A DNA stretch of 64,000 bases from Dermanyssus gallinae (lineage: Eukaryota; Arthropoda; Arachnida; Mesostigmata; Dermanyssidae): the NCBI GenBank assembly GCA_003439945.1, contig QVRM01000335.1, positions 593,501-657,500 of the forward strand, read 5' to 3'. Under the pieces are notes generated by a model. It had not been told where the DNA came from. It searched no databases and saw nothing but the letters and a program-made list of their open reading frames with translations. Of the stretch, positions 1-11,024 are shown piece after piece; position 1 is the first letter of the stretch; every line of letters begins with the position of its first letter. The position numbers and the translations under genes were made by a program.

Positions 1-279
1 TGGAGTAACGGCGATTGGACAAAAGGTCGACAAGAGCTATCACGCGCTCCCATTACCGGCGACATTCGCTAGAGCAATATAGAAGCCTAGTATAGATGCA
101 ACGAACAATGTGGCTCTAGCTTTGCGGCAAAGGAGGACGATATGATGAGGTGATGACGAAGAGCTGGCCGGCCAGGTGTCTACTCACGCGATGCCAGAGC
201 AACCATAAACCACGCACAGTTGTTGCAATGTTAGAATAGTGCTAACGCGGCAGTTTGGACCCAGTTGTATCCAAACAGC

Positions 280-372
280 AGCAACAAAAAGAACAACAAC
301 AGCAACAAAACAACAACAGCAGCAACACCAACAACAACAACAACAACAGCAACACCAACAACAACAGCAACA
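280..372 (+). repeat. (CAA)n/(AAC)n imperfect triplet tract
   Basis: Runs of CAA interrupted by CAG and CACCAA. A complementary GTT tract lies about 300 bases downstream. Confidence 0.85.
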
Positions 373-667
373 GCCAAAAACGTCAATCTCTAAGAATTTC
401 GCTACGAATTGCGAGAACCGCGCAACACAGGCGCGCGTCGAAACGTGCCACAAAACGTTAACGATCGATAGCGCGACGTGAGAAGCGAACGTGAAGAGAA
501 CGCGAATGCAGAAAAAAAAAAGTCATCAGACGTTCTACCAAAATGATACAGCGGTGGCCGAAATTGCAGCAACACGCTCTGCGCTCTAGAGTTTTTCCAT
601 CTACAGCCCAGCGCAGCACAAAACTCGTGGCCATATCAAGACAACAACACATTTACAAATATAACTT

Positions 668-760
668 TGTCGTTGTTGTTGTTGTTGTTGCTGTTGTTGT
701 TCATGATGCTGTTGTCATCGTTGTTGTTTGTTATTACTGCAACTGTTGCTGATGTTTTTA
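668..760 (+). repeat. (GTT)n imperfect triplet tract
   Basis: Mostly GTT units with GCT, CAT and ATT interruptions. It is the reverse complement in composition of the 280-372 tract, so the two could pair in a single strand. Confidence 0.8.
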
Positions 761-1505
761 TTTTTGTTTTTGTCACTAATGCTACCGACGTTATCCTTTG
801 TAGAGTCAAATTTGAAATGCTTGATGAAGAGGCCATTACGCGCGACTGGAGAGACAACGCTGAACCATTTACAATCCGCGACGAATCTAGAGTCGACGCA
901 CATATATATATATATATATCAGCAGTTCATTCGGTGAGCTCATCGTCCGGACGACTTCGCCGTAAGCGATCGAAGTCACGCTGGATAAACGAAGGCCCGA
1001 ATCCCGGCACCTCACTTCGAAGTGGGACCCTACTTCTCTTAGCTTTGATTCATGCCACTGTCTGTGCCAGCAACAACAATGCGATGTCGCGTATCTCTTT
1101 CCCGGGTGAACGTCTAAAGTTTTGCTTTTTGTTGCTGATGTTGCCGTCTTGATGCTGCTGCATCATGACGATTGTTGCCAACTCCGATACGTTTCACGAC
1201 AGTTTTTTTCTTAATGGGTCTGCAAACGCTGCTGCTGTTTTTTTCTTGGAAAATTACCAGGCGCTGACACAAAAGAGGCGCCTTGCACACAAAATCAAGC
1301 TTGGCTTCAAATTATGTATGAAAGGATGATACTAATATGATGAAAAACATATAACACTAATAAATATGGTAGTTTTAAGAGCAATAACAGTGCAAAATGT
1401 TGGTTTACCTACCATTTCGCTACACCAACAAGGCGAGATCACGAACCTAGTTCTGGAAGAATCTCGTGTACTCCCAGACTACTACTAATCCTTAGCACGC
1501 ATCGC

Positions 1506-1547
<42 letters not shown>

Positions 1548-1777
1548 TTTAAACCTTATTTTTAAAAGATATATGTAGTCAGAGTTTTTGCTTGCTAGTT
1601 ATTCTGGCCGGCTAGCTAATGGATAATCACAACTTTAGCTTGACCTCCTAACTGATCAGCCAAGCAAGGGCAGATATACAAATTTGTTGTGCTGATTGTT
1701 CCGACTCCTGAGCAATAACTTTATGAGTTGCCTATAACCAACTTGCTTTCACTATGAACAAGATGAGTATATCAAAA

Positions 1778-1781
<4 letters not shown>

Positions 1782-1819
<38 letters not shown>

Positions 1820-3230
1820 CTCAGCAAAAGGTTAAAACCAATAACTTCTGTTTAGTCTTTCAAAGAGTAAGGTTCCCTGCACTGTTGTCGCACACCTATT
1901 ACAATGCCACTCCAACAAAAATTGTTGAAGTGGCATTGTAATAGGTGACTTAAGCCTGACTCTGATTGTTTCCACTGCCGGTCCGCAACCCGCTAGCAGG
2001 TACACAAAGCGATTCCTTGCCGTCCGCGGCAAGCAAAGAACGCGCTTCATATATATTGTGAAGCATCTTTCTAGCTGCGCAAAATTTGCCGCGGAAAGAT
2101 GGCCCCACACCCTGCCAAGACTGTAGCTCAACATTGGCACAATCTTAAGCTCAAAAAGACGCAATGCAGCACTCAGAGACAGTCGTCGAAGATCTCTCAC
2201 CTCTGTGTGAATAGAGGCAATAGCCGCCCGACACCTGTCGCCGATGTGCTTGGTAAAGGTCGTTCCCGTATAGTGCAGCCTCAGACCCAAATACGGGAAG
2301 GAGTTGACAAACTCCAGCGGTTGGCCACAGCAGGGTATTACGTCTGCTGCAGCCAATCGACCCCCACGGCAAAACTTAATGGCTTTCGTCTTCCGCGAAT
2401 TTATTTGTAGGCCCCTACGGTGAAGGTAACCGCGGTCCCGGTGGGCCACTACTATGTCATCCGCGTACATAACGACGACGGCGTTTCTAAACTCCTTCCG
2501 CACGTGGCGGGCTAGGTCTGCAATGAGCAAAGAGAAGGCTAGGCAACTGAGAGGGTCCCCTTGAGGGGTCCCTACGTTTTACCTCAGTTGCAAGGTGTCT
2601 TCGCCCCTTATGTTTACTTCAAGGCGGTCTTCAGCAAAGAAGCTGGAGAGCACTCGTAGAAAAGAACCACCCACCCCAGCATGTCGAAATGAATCAACTA
2701 GTAAGTGACGGGGAGCTTTGTCGAAGGCCTTGACACAATCAATAAAGACGGCGTACAAGTGGCCCCCGGGCACAGCCAACACCCGCTCAACTTCCGACTG
2801 GACTACGTGGATCGCGTCCTGTGCACCTCGATCCTTCCTGAATCCGAATTGCTCCGGAGGTAGGGTCTTCTCCACAGTTGGAAACACCCTCGAGATAATC
2901 AACTTGGCGAAGATTTTCTTAAGAGTGCGTTCCGACGCGATACCTTGGTAGAGATTTGGATCGTCCACGTTGTCACCGTATTTGCCCTTGAATAGCAGAG
3001 TAAGTCTGGCCTCGTGCCAAACCTGGGGTATGTGTCCCCCGCTGAGTATCTGATTAAACAGATTACACAGCTCCCCTGCTAAAACATCGGACGACTCAGC
3101 CCAGTGTTCGTAATAGATCCCATCAGGACCACTACTTTTCCTCTTGGGCAACCCGCGCAAGATCTGCACCACTTCTTCCACCGTAAACGGCGAATTCATG
3201 CAGTGCTCAAAATTTTTTTAGTTCAACATA
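1782..3230 (-). mobile_element. Degraded non-LTR retrotransposon (LINE) with reverse transcriptase
   Basis: Two minus-strand frames carry one reverse transcriptase. The upstream frame (3199-2579) has the KSSGPDG entry motif, a fingers region with EQFGFRKDRGAQDA and the first catalytic aspartate in FIDCVKAFDKAP. After a frame change near 2580 the second frame (2530-1832) reads GTPQGDPLSC, then the YADD catalytic box (MYADDIVV), and a thumb region with INSRKTKAIKF. No endonuclease domain is visible upstream. The minus-strand 3' end runs into an (AT)n tract at 1782-1815. The break at 2580 and the missing 5' part mean it is dead. The element at 56.7-59.2 kb has a similar thumb (KTEAIKFRHAGRLA), so both probably belong to one clade, which I do not assign. 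Confidence 0.9.
1893..1947. repeat. 26-bp near-perfect inverted repeat with 3-base loop
   Basis: Left arm 1893-1918 and right arm 1922-1947 are reverse complements at 25 of 26 positions, separated only by AAA. It lies in the 3' part of the LINE reverse-transcriptase frame and looks like a fold-back duplication rather than a designed site. Confidence 0.9.
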
Positions 3231-4039
3231 GCAACATTTTTTATTCAAATGTATGACATATGCGTATGTAAACCTGCGTGTGTATCATATGCCAGAAGCA
3301 GTTGTCCCCCCCCCCCAAACGTTCGAAGACAAGGATGGGGTGGTGGTGGTGGCGGTGCAAGTGAAAGTGACTGGTCTTATGGTATCGAAGCAGGAACGAC
3401 CCACACATGCGCTGGGGCTGCACGACAAGCCACAGGAACGCTTTCTAGATAGATGGGGACAAATGGCCGAGCGATACTTCAGCGGTCGCTGAACTCAGCT
3501 CAGCACTCATACGAGCCGTAGACACCGTTACGTACACGATGATGATGATGATGACGATGATGATGCAAATACTGTGTGGGTTCTTCCGCGTTCGTGACTC
3601 ACGCATTCACGTCTTTGCCGTTGTAGACACGTTGAAACTAACGGTCAGTCATCGGCGCGACTGCGACCGTTGATGCGGCGTTGGTCCGCTCCGTGTGGGC
3701 GATGTGTCACATAACGCGACGCTGCCGAATGCAAGTGAAGTCTGAAGGCGTTTACTAGCCAGTATTACAGTATGGCGTGCTGATGGCCAGGAGACTGACT
3801 AGTCACATTACCTTACGTAACTTGCTAACATGTATCATTGGCATGGAGCCTGAACACGTGAAGCGTGCGAATTAAGAAGTCATACTGTACTCCAATTGAT
3901 GAATAGTCTTTGTTCAATGACCTTTCGACAGAAGAAACAGCTTTTACTGTAGAAGCGTATCATCTACCGAAACACCACCACCATTGTACAAGTAGAATCA
4001 AGTAATACGGTAATGGCATAACCCACTTACGTACGCATA

Positions 4040-4082
<43 letters not shown>

Positions 4083-5234
4083 TCAGATTTTATTCTACGA
4101 TTTTACATATCATTTATTTAATGCAGTCAAGCATTAACGGTGAGAACACGACATTTTGTTCTAGCGATATATATGTATATATATATATAGATAGGCAAAC
4201 ACGCACATGTGTATATTCAGTATATTGTACCCGACGTTTAACATTAACAACATTTAACACGATAACATTAACAACTCAACAGTCTGACTAACGTGTGCAG
4301 CAAATAAATAATGTAAGAGTGTCTATGGAATTTCTGTGCGTATGGTTCATAGCAGCCAAGATCCTTTATGGAATGTACAGCACAGCTTAGTCGACAATTA
4401 TTCGTTCGACTAACGTCATATAATTATATGTACTTGTAACGCTACGTAGTCATTAGTCTGGACAGTCCAAAGCGAATCTGCTTCTAGATGCGTGGCCCCG
4501 ACAGATGTGATGCAAGAATGATTGGGGCACTTTTAGACCAGAAAGAGACAACGTGCTCGCAAGTATGAGAGCATCACCATGATATTTTACATTCTGATAC
4601 AATTACGAATGATATTAGCTATTCATTAATCTATCTATCTATCTACCTAAGTAGCGCCATGAAGCAATCCTACCACGTGCAAAGAGTCCACATGTCATTG
4701 GCTAACTTGAACTGCACATATTCTCTATTGCGCATTGTAGTAGTATGGACTTCTCATCGTGTCTTTATCTGTCTGTGGTTTTGGCTGGACTTTCCTGGGA
4801 CTTCAGTCTGACGCTCACATTAGGCCATTTCGTTTGTCTCGTGTCGACTTGACCTCGTCATGACCTTGTCAGCAAGGTCACAAGTGGGCCAACGAATGCT
4901 AAGGACGAGGTTCGAGACAATCAATGCAGCAACACTGCAATACAATGACACGCATCTCTAACGCATGGGTGCAATCGTATGGCTTTCGACTCCGGGTAGA
5001 ACCAAAGCATAGTCAAGACGAATGGGTCGACAGGTACCCGATTGCTAATATTTTGTTGTTGTTGTTGTTGTTGTTTACAATGTGTTTGCACTTATTGTTG
5101 TAGCTTTGTGTGCGTTTTACATTGCGTTTTATTCTTTTTTTCCAATTGACGTTTTCGTTTATTGCATTTCTGCAATTTTTTGTTATGAGAAATAAATAAC
5201 ACTGTAATGTTTTCGACCTTTTCGTCCTTTCGTC

Positions 5235-5270
<36 letters not shown>

Positions 5271-5809
5271 CCCGTAATGTTCTGAACTTGCCAGTATTGA
5301 GCGCCGGGTTGTTTGCAATGTTTGTCTTGATTATTGACCAAGATAGTACAGGGGAACTATAACTATACGAGACTTGTGGGGATTTCCGTTGCCATGACTA
5401 GCGCCAGCTGTGCAACTACAATAATCGAGGCCGCTGGTGGCATCGTTGCTCACTGTGTGTCCGTTGTTAAATCCTTGTCTTACGTTTTATTTGCCCCACC
5501 CCTTATTTCACCCAAGGGTCTCTTACTGCTTTTATATATATATATATATATATATATCTGCATTAGTAAGTTTGTTTTATGTGTATTTTGGTTGGTTGGT
5601 CATCAGTGCTCCGTGGTTGCTTGGTTGGCTGCATTTAACTGTTGTTGTTGTTGTTGCTTGCTTTGCTTTGCTTTCACTTTTTCCGTGAGAGAATATGATG
5701 TCTTGTCATCGGTCCGTTGGTCAGTCCGTTAGTCTGCTTCTCTGCCGGCCGAGTGGCAAAGCTGAGGGCTAAACAGACTAAACGAATGAGCAGGGTATTC
5801 TTAGTAGTG

Positions 5810-7241
5810 CTGGAGCTGCTGCTGCTGCTGTTGTTGTCTTCATCATCTTCGTCGTCTTCGTCGGCGGTACTGGTTCCGTCCATCTTGGGGCTGAAGCACT
5901 TTCTGCTTCTGCTGGAGGAGGTGGTGTTAAATGCTGTTGCAGCAGCATCATCGCGTTTTGCCTTGGTTGCTGCGGTGCTTCTCTCGTCGCTAGTAAGCAG
6001 TGTCGTCAGTGGCTGCAGTTATTGTTGTTTGGGCTGTTGTTGTTATTGTTGTTGCTGTTGTTGTTATTGTTGTTGCTGTTGTTGCTGTCGTTGTTGCTGT
6101 GGCCACCTCTGCTTCGGCTGTTGTTACGCCTGCTAAAGGTTTGTTGCTCCTGCTAAGGGAAAAAAGCCGGATCTCCGTCCGTTCATCCGCCGGTCCGCCC
6201 GTTTCTCCGTTTGTTCGTTCGTCAATCGGCCATGATGACTCCGACGACGGGGTGATCCGATGATCCAACCCGGATCTCCAGCGAGCTACGGCAGCGGCCG
6301 CTCGACCGCCGTCGTAGCGGAACAGCGGCCGCAGTTCCGCTGTCGTCGCCGGCACCGGCTACGTCATCGTTACACTGACGGCGGACGCCCGTCCGCCGAT
6401 CTAGCGGGATCTAGCGAAGTGCCGAAGTGCCCAAGTTCCGCAGTGCCGGCGCAGCTGCAGATGAAGTCGATGACGACGATGGCCAAGTCGCACTTGTTGT
6501 TGAATTACTGTTATTGTAGATGGCAGCGTTATCGACTGATTCGCCAGCGAACTCGCACGCGAATGCTGCGAATCATTATGCTGTGCTGTTTGCACCCCTC
6601 CTTCCCCCCCGCCCCCATTGCGGCAGGCAGAACCTCAGCAGCTCAGTTCAGTAGCAGAAGTAGCAGCGGTAGTGCCGCTGCGCCGGCAGGTCACAACATC
6701 ATGCGCGGGGGGATAAAGGGATACACGGTTCATTCGCCGCCGGGTACTGGTACTCGCTCGCCACAGCGCTAAAGTTTGTCGCTAAAAGATGGATATGGTA
6801 ACGGCAATGATGACGTGATGCTATTCATAACGGTCTCGTCGTCGTCGTAGTAGTAGTAGTAGTAGTAATAATGATGGTTGTTGTTGTCGTTGTTATTGTT
6901 ATCCTTGTTGTCGTTGTTGGTATAGTTGCTGCTGTTGTTATCATTATCGTTTTTGTTGTTGTTGTTGCTGTTGCTGTTGCTATCGTCGCGGTGTCGCGGC
7001 AACGACAACAACAACAGTATCGGTTGGTTCGCTTGTTTCGTTTCGGTAATGCATGTCGTTTTCCGTCGACACGAGTCCCTAACGAAATATGGCATGAGGC
7101 TGTCAAGAACGTCCCATCAAAAATACTTGTCCAACTGGCCCAACAAAATGTGACCGCGTGTGGGCGGTTTAATGTGACGACGCATCTTACGTGTATGTTT
7201 ACATGGATTGTAACGACAATGCACTGGCCGCCCACAGCGTC

Positions 7242-7275
<34 letters not shown>

Positions 7276-7501
7276 GATATTTGTCGCAGTATCCACCTAA
7301 TATTAGTCTCATCTCTTTTTAGTCGCTGTCTGTCTTCAATTCAGGTTCACCTTTGTCCCGTCAGTCAACGGACTTCCACTACACGTCACGCCTATCTGTA
7401 TCGTGGCGTTGGTGTCATTATTATTACTGTTGTTATTGTTGTTGCCGTTGTTGTTGTTATTATCATTGTTGCTATCGTTGTTGTTGTTGTTATCGTCGAC
7501 T

Positions 7502-7535
<34 letters not shown>

Positions 7536-7600
7536 GGTTGTTGCTGCTGCTGCTGCTGCTGTTGTCGTTGTTGTTGCCATCGTCGTCGTTATTGTTGGTT
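5810..7600 (+). repeat. Block of GTT/GCT/TTA triplet repeats
   Basis: Clusters of CTG/TTG units (5815-5845), GTT/GCT (6020-6106), TTG/TTC and ATTGTT (6870-6985), TTA (7235-7275) and GTTGTT...GCTGCT (7420-7590) alternate with ordinary sequence. The frames they open give poly-Leu, poly-Val or poly-Cys and should not be read as proteins. Confidence 0.8.
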
Positions 7601-8759
7601 TTGTTCTTCCTATGGCCGGTCCTCTTCAGTGCAACTTGCCATAACAATTTGTGCTTCTATCACAGTATGTTTTCACCACATCACTGGCTGTTCATCACCG
7701 CCCACCCTTGTTGATAATATTTTCACTATTAAAGCAGCACAATGGTTAACTTAGTATGTTAATTATGTATGCGTGTTCATTTCGCTATTTCAGTTGCGAA
7801 GTGCACACTTTTTCATTCAATCCGATTACTCGCACGTTAGCACTTGTATTGTCTGAGCGTCAGGCGATTTTAATTACAAAATAAACGCAATAGTGTGCAC
7901 ACAGCTACACACGACAGGGCTGCGAACTTTTGTTGCTTGCTAGTTTTCTATGAGCCATGTTCCTCAGCCCTGCGCATGTGGTTGTCGGTGTTCGCCCCAT
8001 GGTTTCTAAGGTCCGTGAGGAGTATGAAGTTCAAACGCTATTTGCTCTTGAGACCGCAATGTTAACGTGTCACAGTCCAGACGAATGGGAAACCGCAACG
8101 AAATTACCTTTAATCATACCGCGGCATAAATAAATTAAAGTTCACACGACCACATTCCAGCTGTAAGACCCTATGACAAGACCATGCGTTTTTTACCAAA
8201 ACGCCCTCGAGCCCGTCTGAGACAATCGGCGTCGTTAGACATCGTTGCTGTTACGCTGCGTGTCGTTGTGGCTGTTGTTGTTATTGTGGTTGGTGGCTAA
8301 TTAGCGTTATTCTGGTTGTTGTTTTTGGTGGTTAATTAGTGTTGTTGTTATTTTAAGTTTAGCAATTAGTGCTGATTTCTGAAGAGGACTCATGCCGAAA
8401 TGTATATTAATGTTACTGTCGCAACGAGGCCAGTAACACAGTTTGTCTGTGCGAATGGGACGACGACATTAAATCTTTCGGTGATTAATCACATGGCGTA
8501 CATACAGATGTGCTAAGCGGGCCAGAAAGTCCACTGATCTGCTTTTGTTTGTTTGTTTGTTTTGAACTCGAAAAGCGCGTCTCGCAAAACGTGTTTCATT
8601 TCAACACAGCAAAAGGGCTTCATGAAAGACACTGTTCCTTACTTCTGGTGATGTTCGACATGAGCTTGAAGTCGTCTTCAGAAATGAAAGACGGCTGATA
8701 TTGCGGAGTATTTTCGCCGTATAATGTTAATATCATTGGATATCTTCGAAGAACTTGCG

Positions 8760-9045
8760 AAATACTGTAGAAACGGATCTACTAGAGAATTTCTGCACGC
8801 CATACGGGCCGACGAATCGCAAACGAACGTGTGGTTCAAACGTGGTTTGCGCAGCTTTATGCTGCAAATTTAGTGGCAAGGGCGCGGCTCGGTTGGCTAA
8901 CTTTGCATTTTGATCGACGCAAAGCCGTATCTGACCGTTCAGGATATTGAGGACGTCGCTGGTGTGTCACACGGAAGCGGTCTGGCCGATCTTTATTGTG
9001 AGCTCGACTAGCGTTTGACTCTACTCCGGTTTGAACCATATAAAA
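8760..9045 (+). mobile_element. Possible mariner transposase DNA-binding remnant
   Basis: A plus-strand frame around 8910-9005 reads YLTVQDIEDVAGVSHGS, which resembles the second helix-turn-helix of mariner transposases (LT.(R/Q).IA...G.S.GS). Flanking sequence changes frame and has stops. The match is short and from memory of the family pattern, so this is tentative. It is separate from the clearer mariner relic near 20 kb. Confidence 0.35.
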
Positions 9046-9535
9046 TCACCCCTACTGTACCATACATTTGATGTCTCTATTCCTAATTCTCTATTTAGTA
9101 GCTGTATGAATATCTTCTGTTTTGTCACTCGTTCGATTCGACAGCTCCGGCACACGACTTGTCGGATGGTTGATTTGGCTTTGGGAACCTGCCGGTCCTG
9201 AGCGGCAGATCGATACGCGTTTTTAATAGACAACCACAAAGATATACAGCCCCTCATCAATGAGGTATAGACGTGCTAGTTTCCTGTGATAATTTGAATG
9301 CACATTGCCAAGTCGTTCAGAAATGACTTAAATTAGATCCTTGCTATTAGGTTGAAGAATTCACAGCGACAGGCTTAGAATAACACCACATTGACCACGC
9401 TCTGCGCGAGAAACCTCATGCCATTTCTGCAGATGGAGATGATTGCTTTGAGTTCACCCATGTTAGCTGCGGACCTATGCTTTAGAGTAGCTTAGAAAAA
9501 ACTGTAGATATTTCGGAGCTAGATAGTTCTGGCGT

Positions 9536-9718
9536 CGAGCCCGGTGGCGTGGTGGCTTAAGTCTGCGCCTCGCAGCCGGAGGAGACACATAGGTGCCCGG
9601 GTTCTAGCCCCACCGTTGCACATTATTATTTATGAGGGTCCGTCTATGAAGCAATGTGAAAAACGGTTCCGTGGACGTTAAATCTTGGCTGAGGGTCAGC
9701 CCCGAAAAGATCTTTTTT
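9536..9718 (+). mobile_element. tRNA-derived SINE, family B, copy 1
   Basis: About 180 bp shared with 51561-51740. Both contain GGAGGAGACACATAGGTGC, then a B-box-like GGGTTC(T/G)A, CACCGTTGCACAT, a TTTATG(A/-)GGGTCCGTCT block and a terminal GGTCAGCCC. An A-box-like GTGGTGGCTTAAG lies 5'. The layout, a polymerase III promoter in a short dispersed repeat, is typical of SINEs. Confidence 0.7.
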
Positions 9719-9787
9719 AGATAGTTCTGGCAAAGATAACAGTGATGATCATGATGATGACTTTGATTATGACGATGCTACAACTGA

Positions 9788-10894
9788 ATGATTTTGTTTG
9801 TTTCTTATTTGCTCATAGGAGTGGCAGGCTCGTTGGGCCAGACGTTGCCTACCGCGCTACTACCTTCGCCTTCGTCGTCGTCGTCTCCTTCAGGAGCAGA
9901 GCCCGCACCTCCAGCAATGGTGGTGCGGGCGATGAGGACATCGAGGTCGGCCACTACAACGACGACGACGACAACAACAGCAGCAGCAGCAGCGACCTCA
10001 GCTATAGAACGGTTGCCGACCACTGGCGTTGGCGGGGTCCCCGTTGGCGGCGTTGCAACCGCTGCTGCCGCTTCAACGGGGTCGGTGGCGGCGTCGGCGG
10101 CGGCGAATTCGGCTATTGCGGCGGCGGTGGCTGCAGCTGCAAATTCAGCATCGGCAGCTCATAACACGCCGCCGACGTTCTCGTCACGGCGTGACTGGAT
10201 CGTCGACGAGGCGCACCGGATCGGCGAGCGCGTGTTCGCCGTCCGAACGCTGGATCCCGATGGCGACGCGATCCGGTTCAGCCTGGCGCCGGCGCTGTTC
10301 CGCGACGGCTCGAGCTACTTCCGGGTGGACGCGGTCACCGGCGAGGTTTTTCTGGTCCGAAGTCTGGCTGGCCGCGGCGGCCAGGATCTGTACATGTACG
10401 TGCGAGCCGACGACGGCCACCACCAGGCCAAGATGGAGGTGAGCATCCGGGTGATTCGCGCCAAACACCGGTCGGCCGCCGAGCGTAAACACGAGCTTGA
10501 CGCGGCGCCGAGCAAGCCGTCGATATCGGACATCGGGCCCCCGCTGCTGCTGCCGCCGGGACAAGGCCGCCCGTACCTTCACTCGGGACTCGGGCCTCTT
10601 CTTCCGCCGCCCTTGTTGCCACCGGCGCCGCCGCCTGGACACAAGACGTCCTCTTCGGGAGTGTTCGGGGACGACGACGACGACGACGGAGAAGCCAAGA
10701 ACAACATTGACAGCAACGGCAACGCCAAAACGCCGTCGTCGTCGTCAGAGAATTACACGCTGCTGCCCGTGCTGCTGTTCACAGCTGTCGGTGCTACACT
10801 CGCAACGGCCGCGCTCGTGGCGGTCCACCTATTCCGACGCAAGTGGACAGGCTTCGGCAAGGAGCCGGGACGGGCCCTGGAGAAGATCAAATCG
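9788..10894 (+). CDS. Cad96Ca: Cad96Ca-like exon 1: signal region, cadherin domain, stalk, membrane span
   Basis: An in-frame TGA directly precedes the ATG at 9788, and MILFVSYLLIGVAGSLG looks like a signal peptide. However, TTTGTTTCTTATTTGCTCATAG ending at 9818 also looks like a splice acceptor, so the true coding exon may start at 9819 with an upstream exon missing. The cadherin domain shows LDPDGD, FRVDAVTGEVF and RADDG calcium-site motifs. A Thr9-Ala5 run is encoded by ACG/ACA/GCA repeats. The exon is GC-rich and ends at TCG|gtgagt, phase 0. Confidence 0.85.
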
Positions 10895-10947
10895 GTGAGT
10901 TCTGGTCGGCGGTGTGACACCACACAACAACAATGACAGCAACAACG

Positions 10948-11024
<77 letters not shown>

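Larger units (their letters stand above)
1..1500. other. Gene-free stretch with low-complexity triplets
   Basis: I see no supportable gene here. The open frames are translations of CAA/GTT repeats (poly-Q, poly-N, poly-L, poly-V) and look like shadows. A tract of AT dinucleotides follows at 1511-1543. A promoter or untranslated exon of the receptor gene downstream cannot be excluded, but nothing in the sequence supports one. Confidence 0.6.
3231..9535. other. Gene-free stretch between LINE and receptor gene
   Basis: No gene with homology I recognise. Contents: (AT)n at 4044-4080 and 5533-5557, GTT at 5051-5073, ATT at 5238-5271, the long triplet block from 5.8 to 7.6 kb, and a GC- and CpG-rich patch around 6160-6780 that could be a promoter or 5' untranslated exon for the receptor gene. 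A possible mariner helix-turn-helix remnant sits near 8.9 kb. Remaining open frames are repeat translations or random. Confidence 0.5.

Noticed and set aside
667..1152. 161-residue open frame starting with poly-Leu
   Set aside because: The hydrophobic start is a translated GTT tract, and the remainder has no recognisable domain or splice support.
1893..1947. MicroRNA precursor
   Set aside because: The stem is 26 bp with a 3-base loop; a Dicer-type precursor normally needs a longer loop and flanking stem, and the sequence is part of a LINE coding end.
6871..7644. 257-residue frame rich in Val and Ile
   Set aside because: Nearly all of it is GTT/ATT repeat; the opposite strand is equally open as poly-Asn/Thr.
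10184..10642. 152-residue minus-strand frame under receptor exon 1
   Set aside because: Shadow of the GC-rich cadherin exon; Arg-rich composition typical of a reverse-frame artefact.
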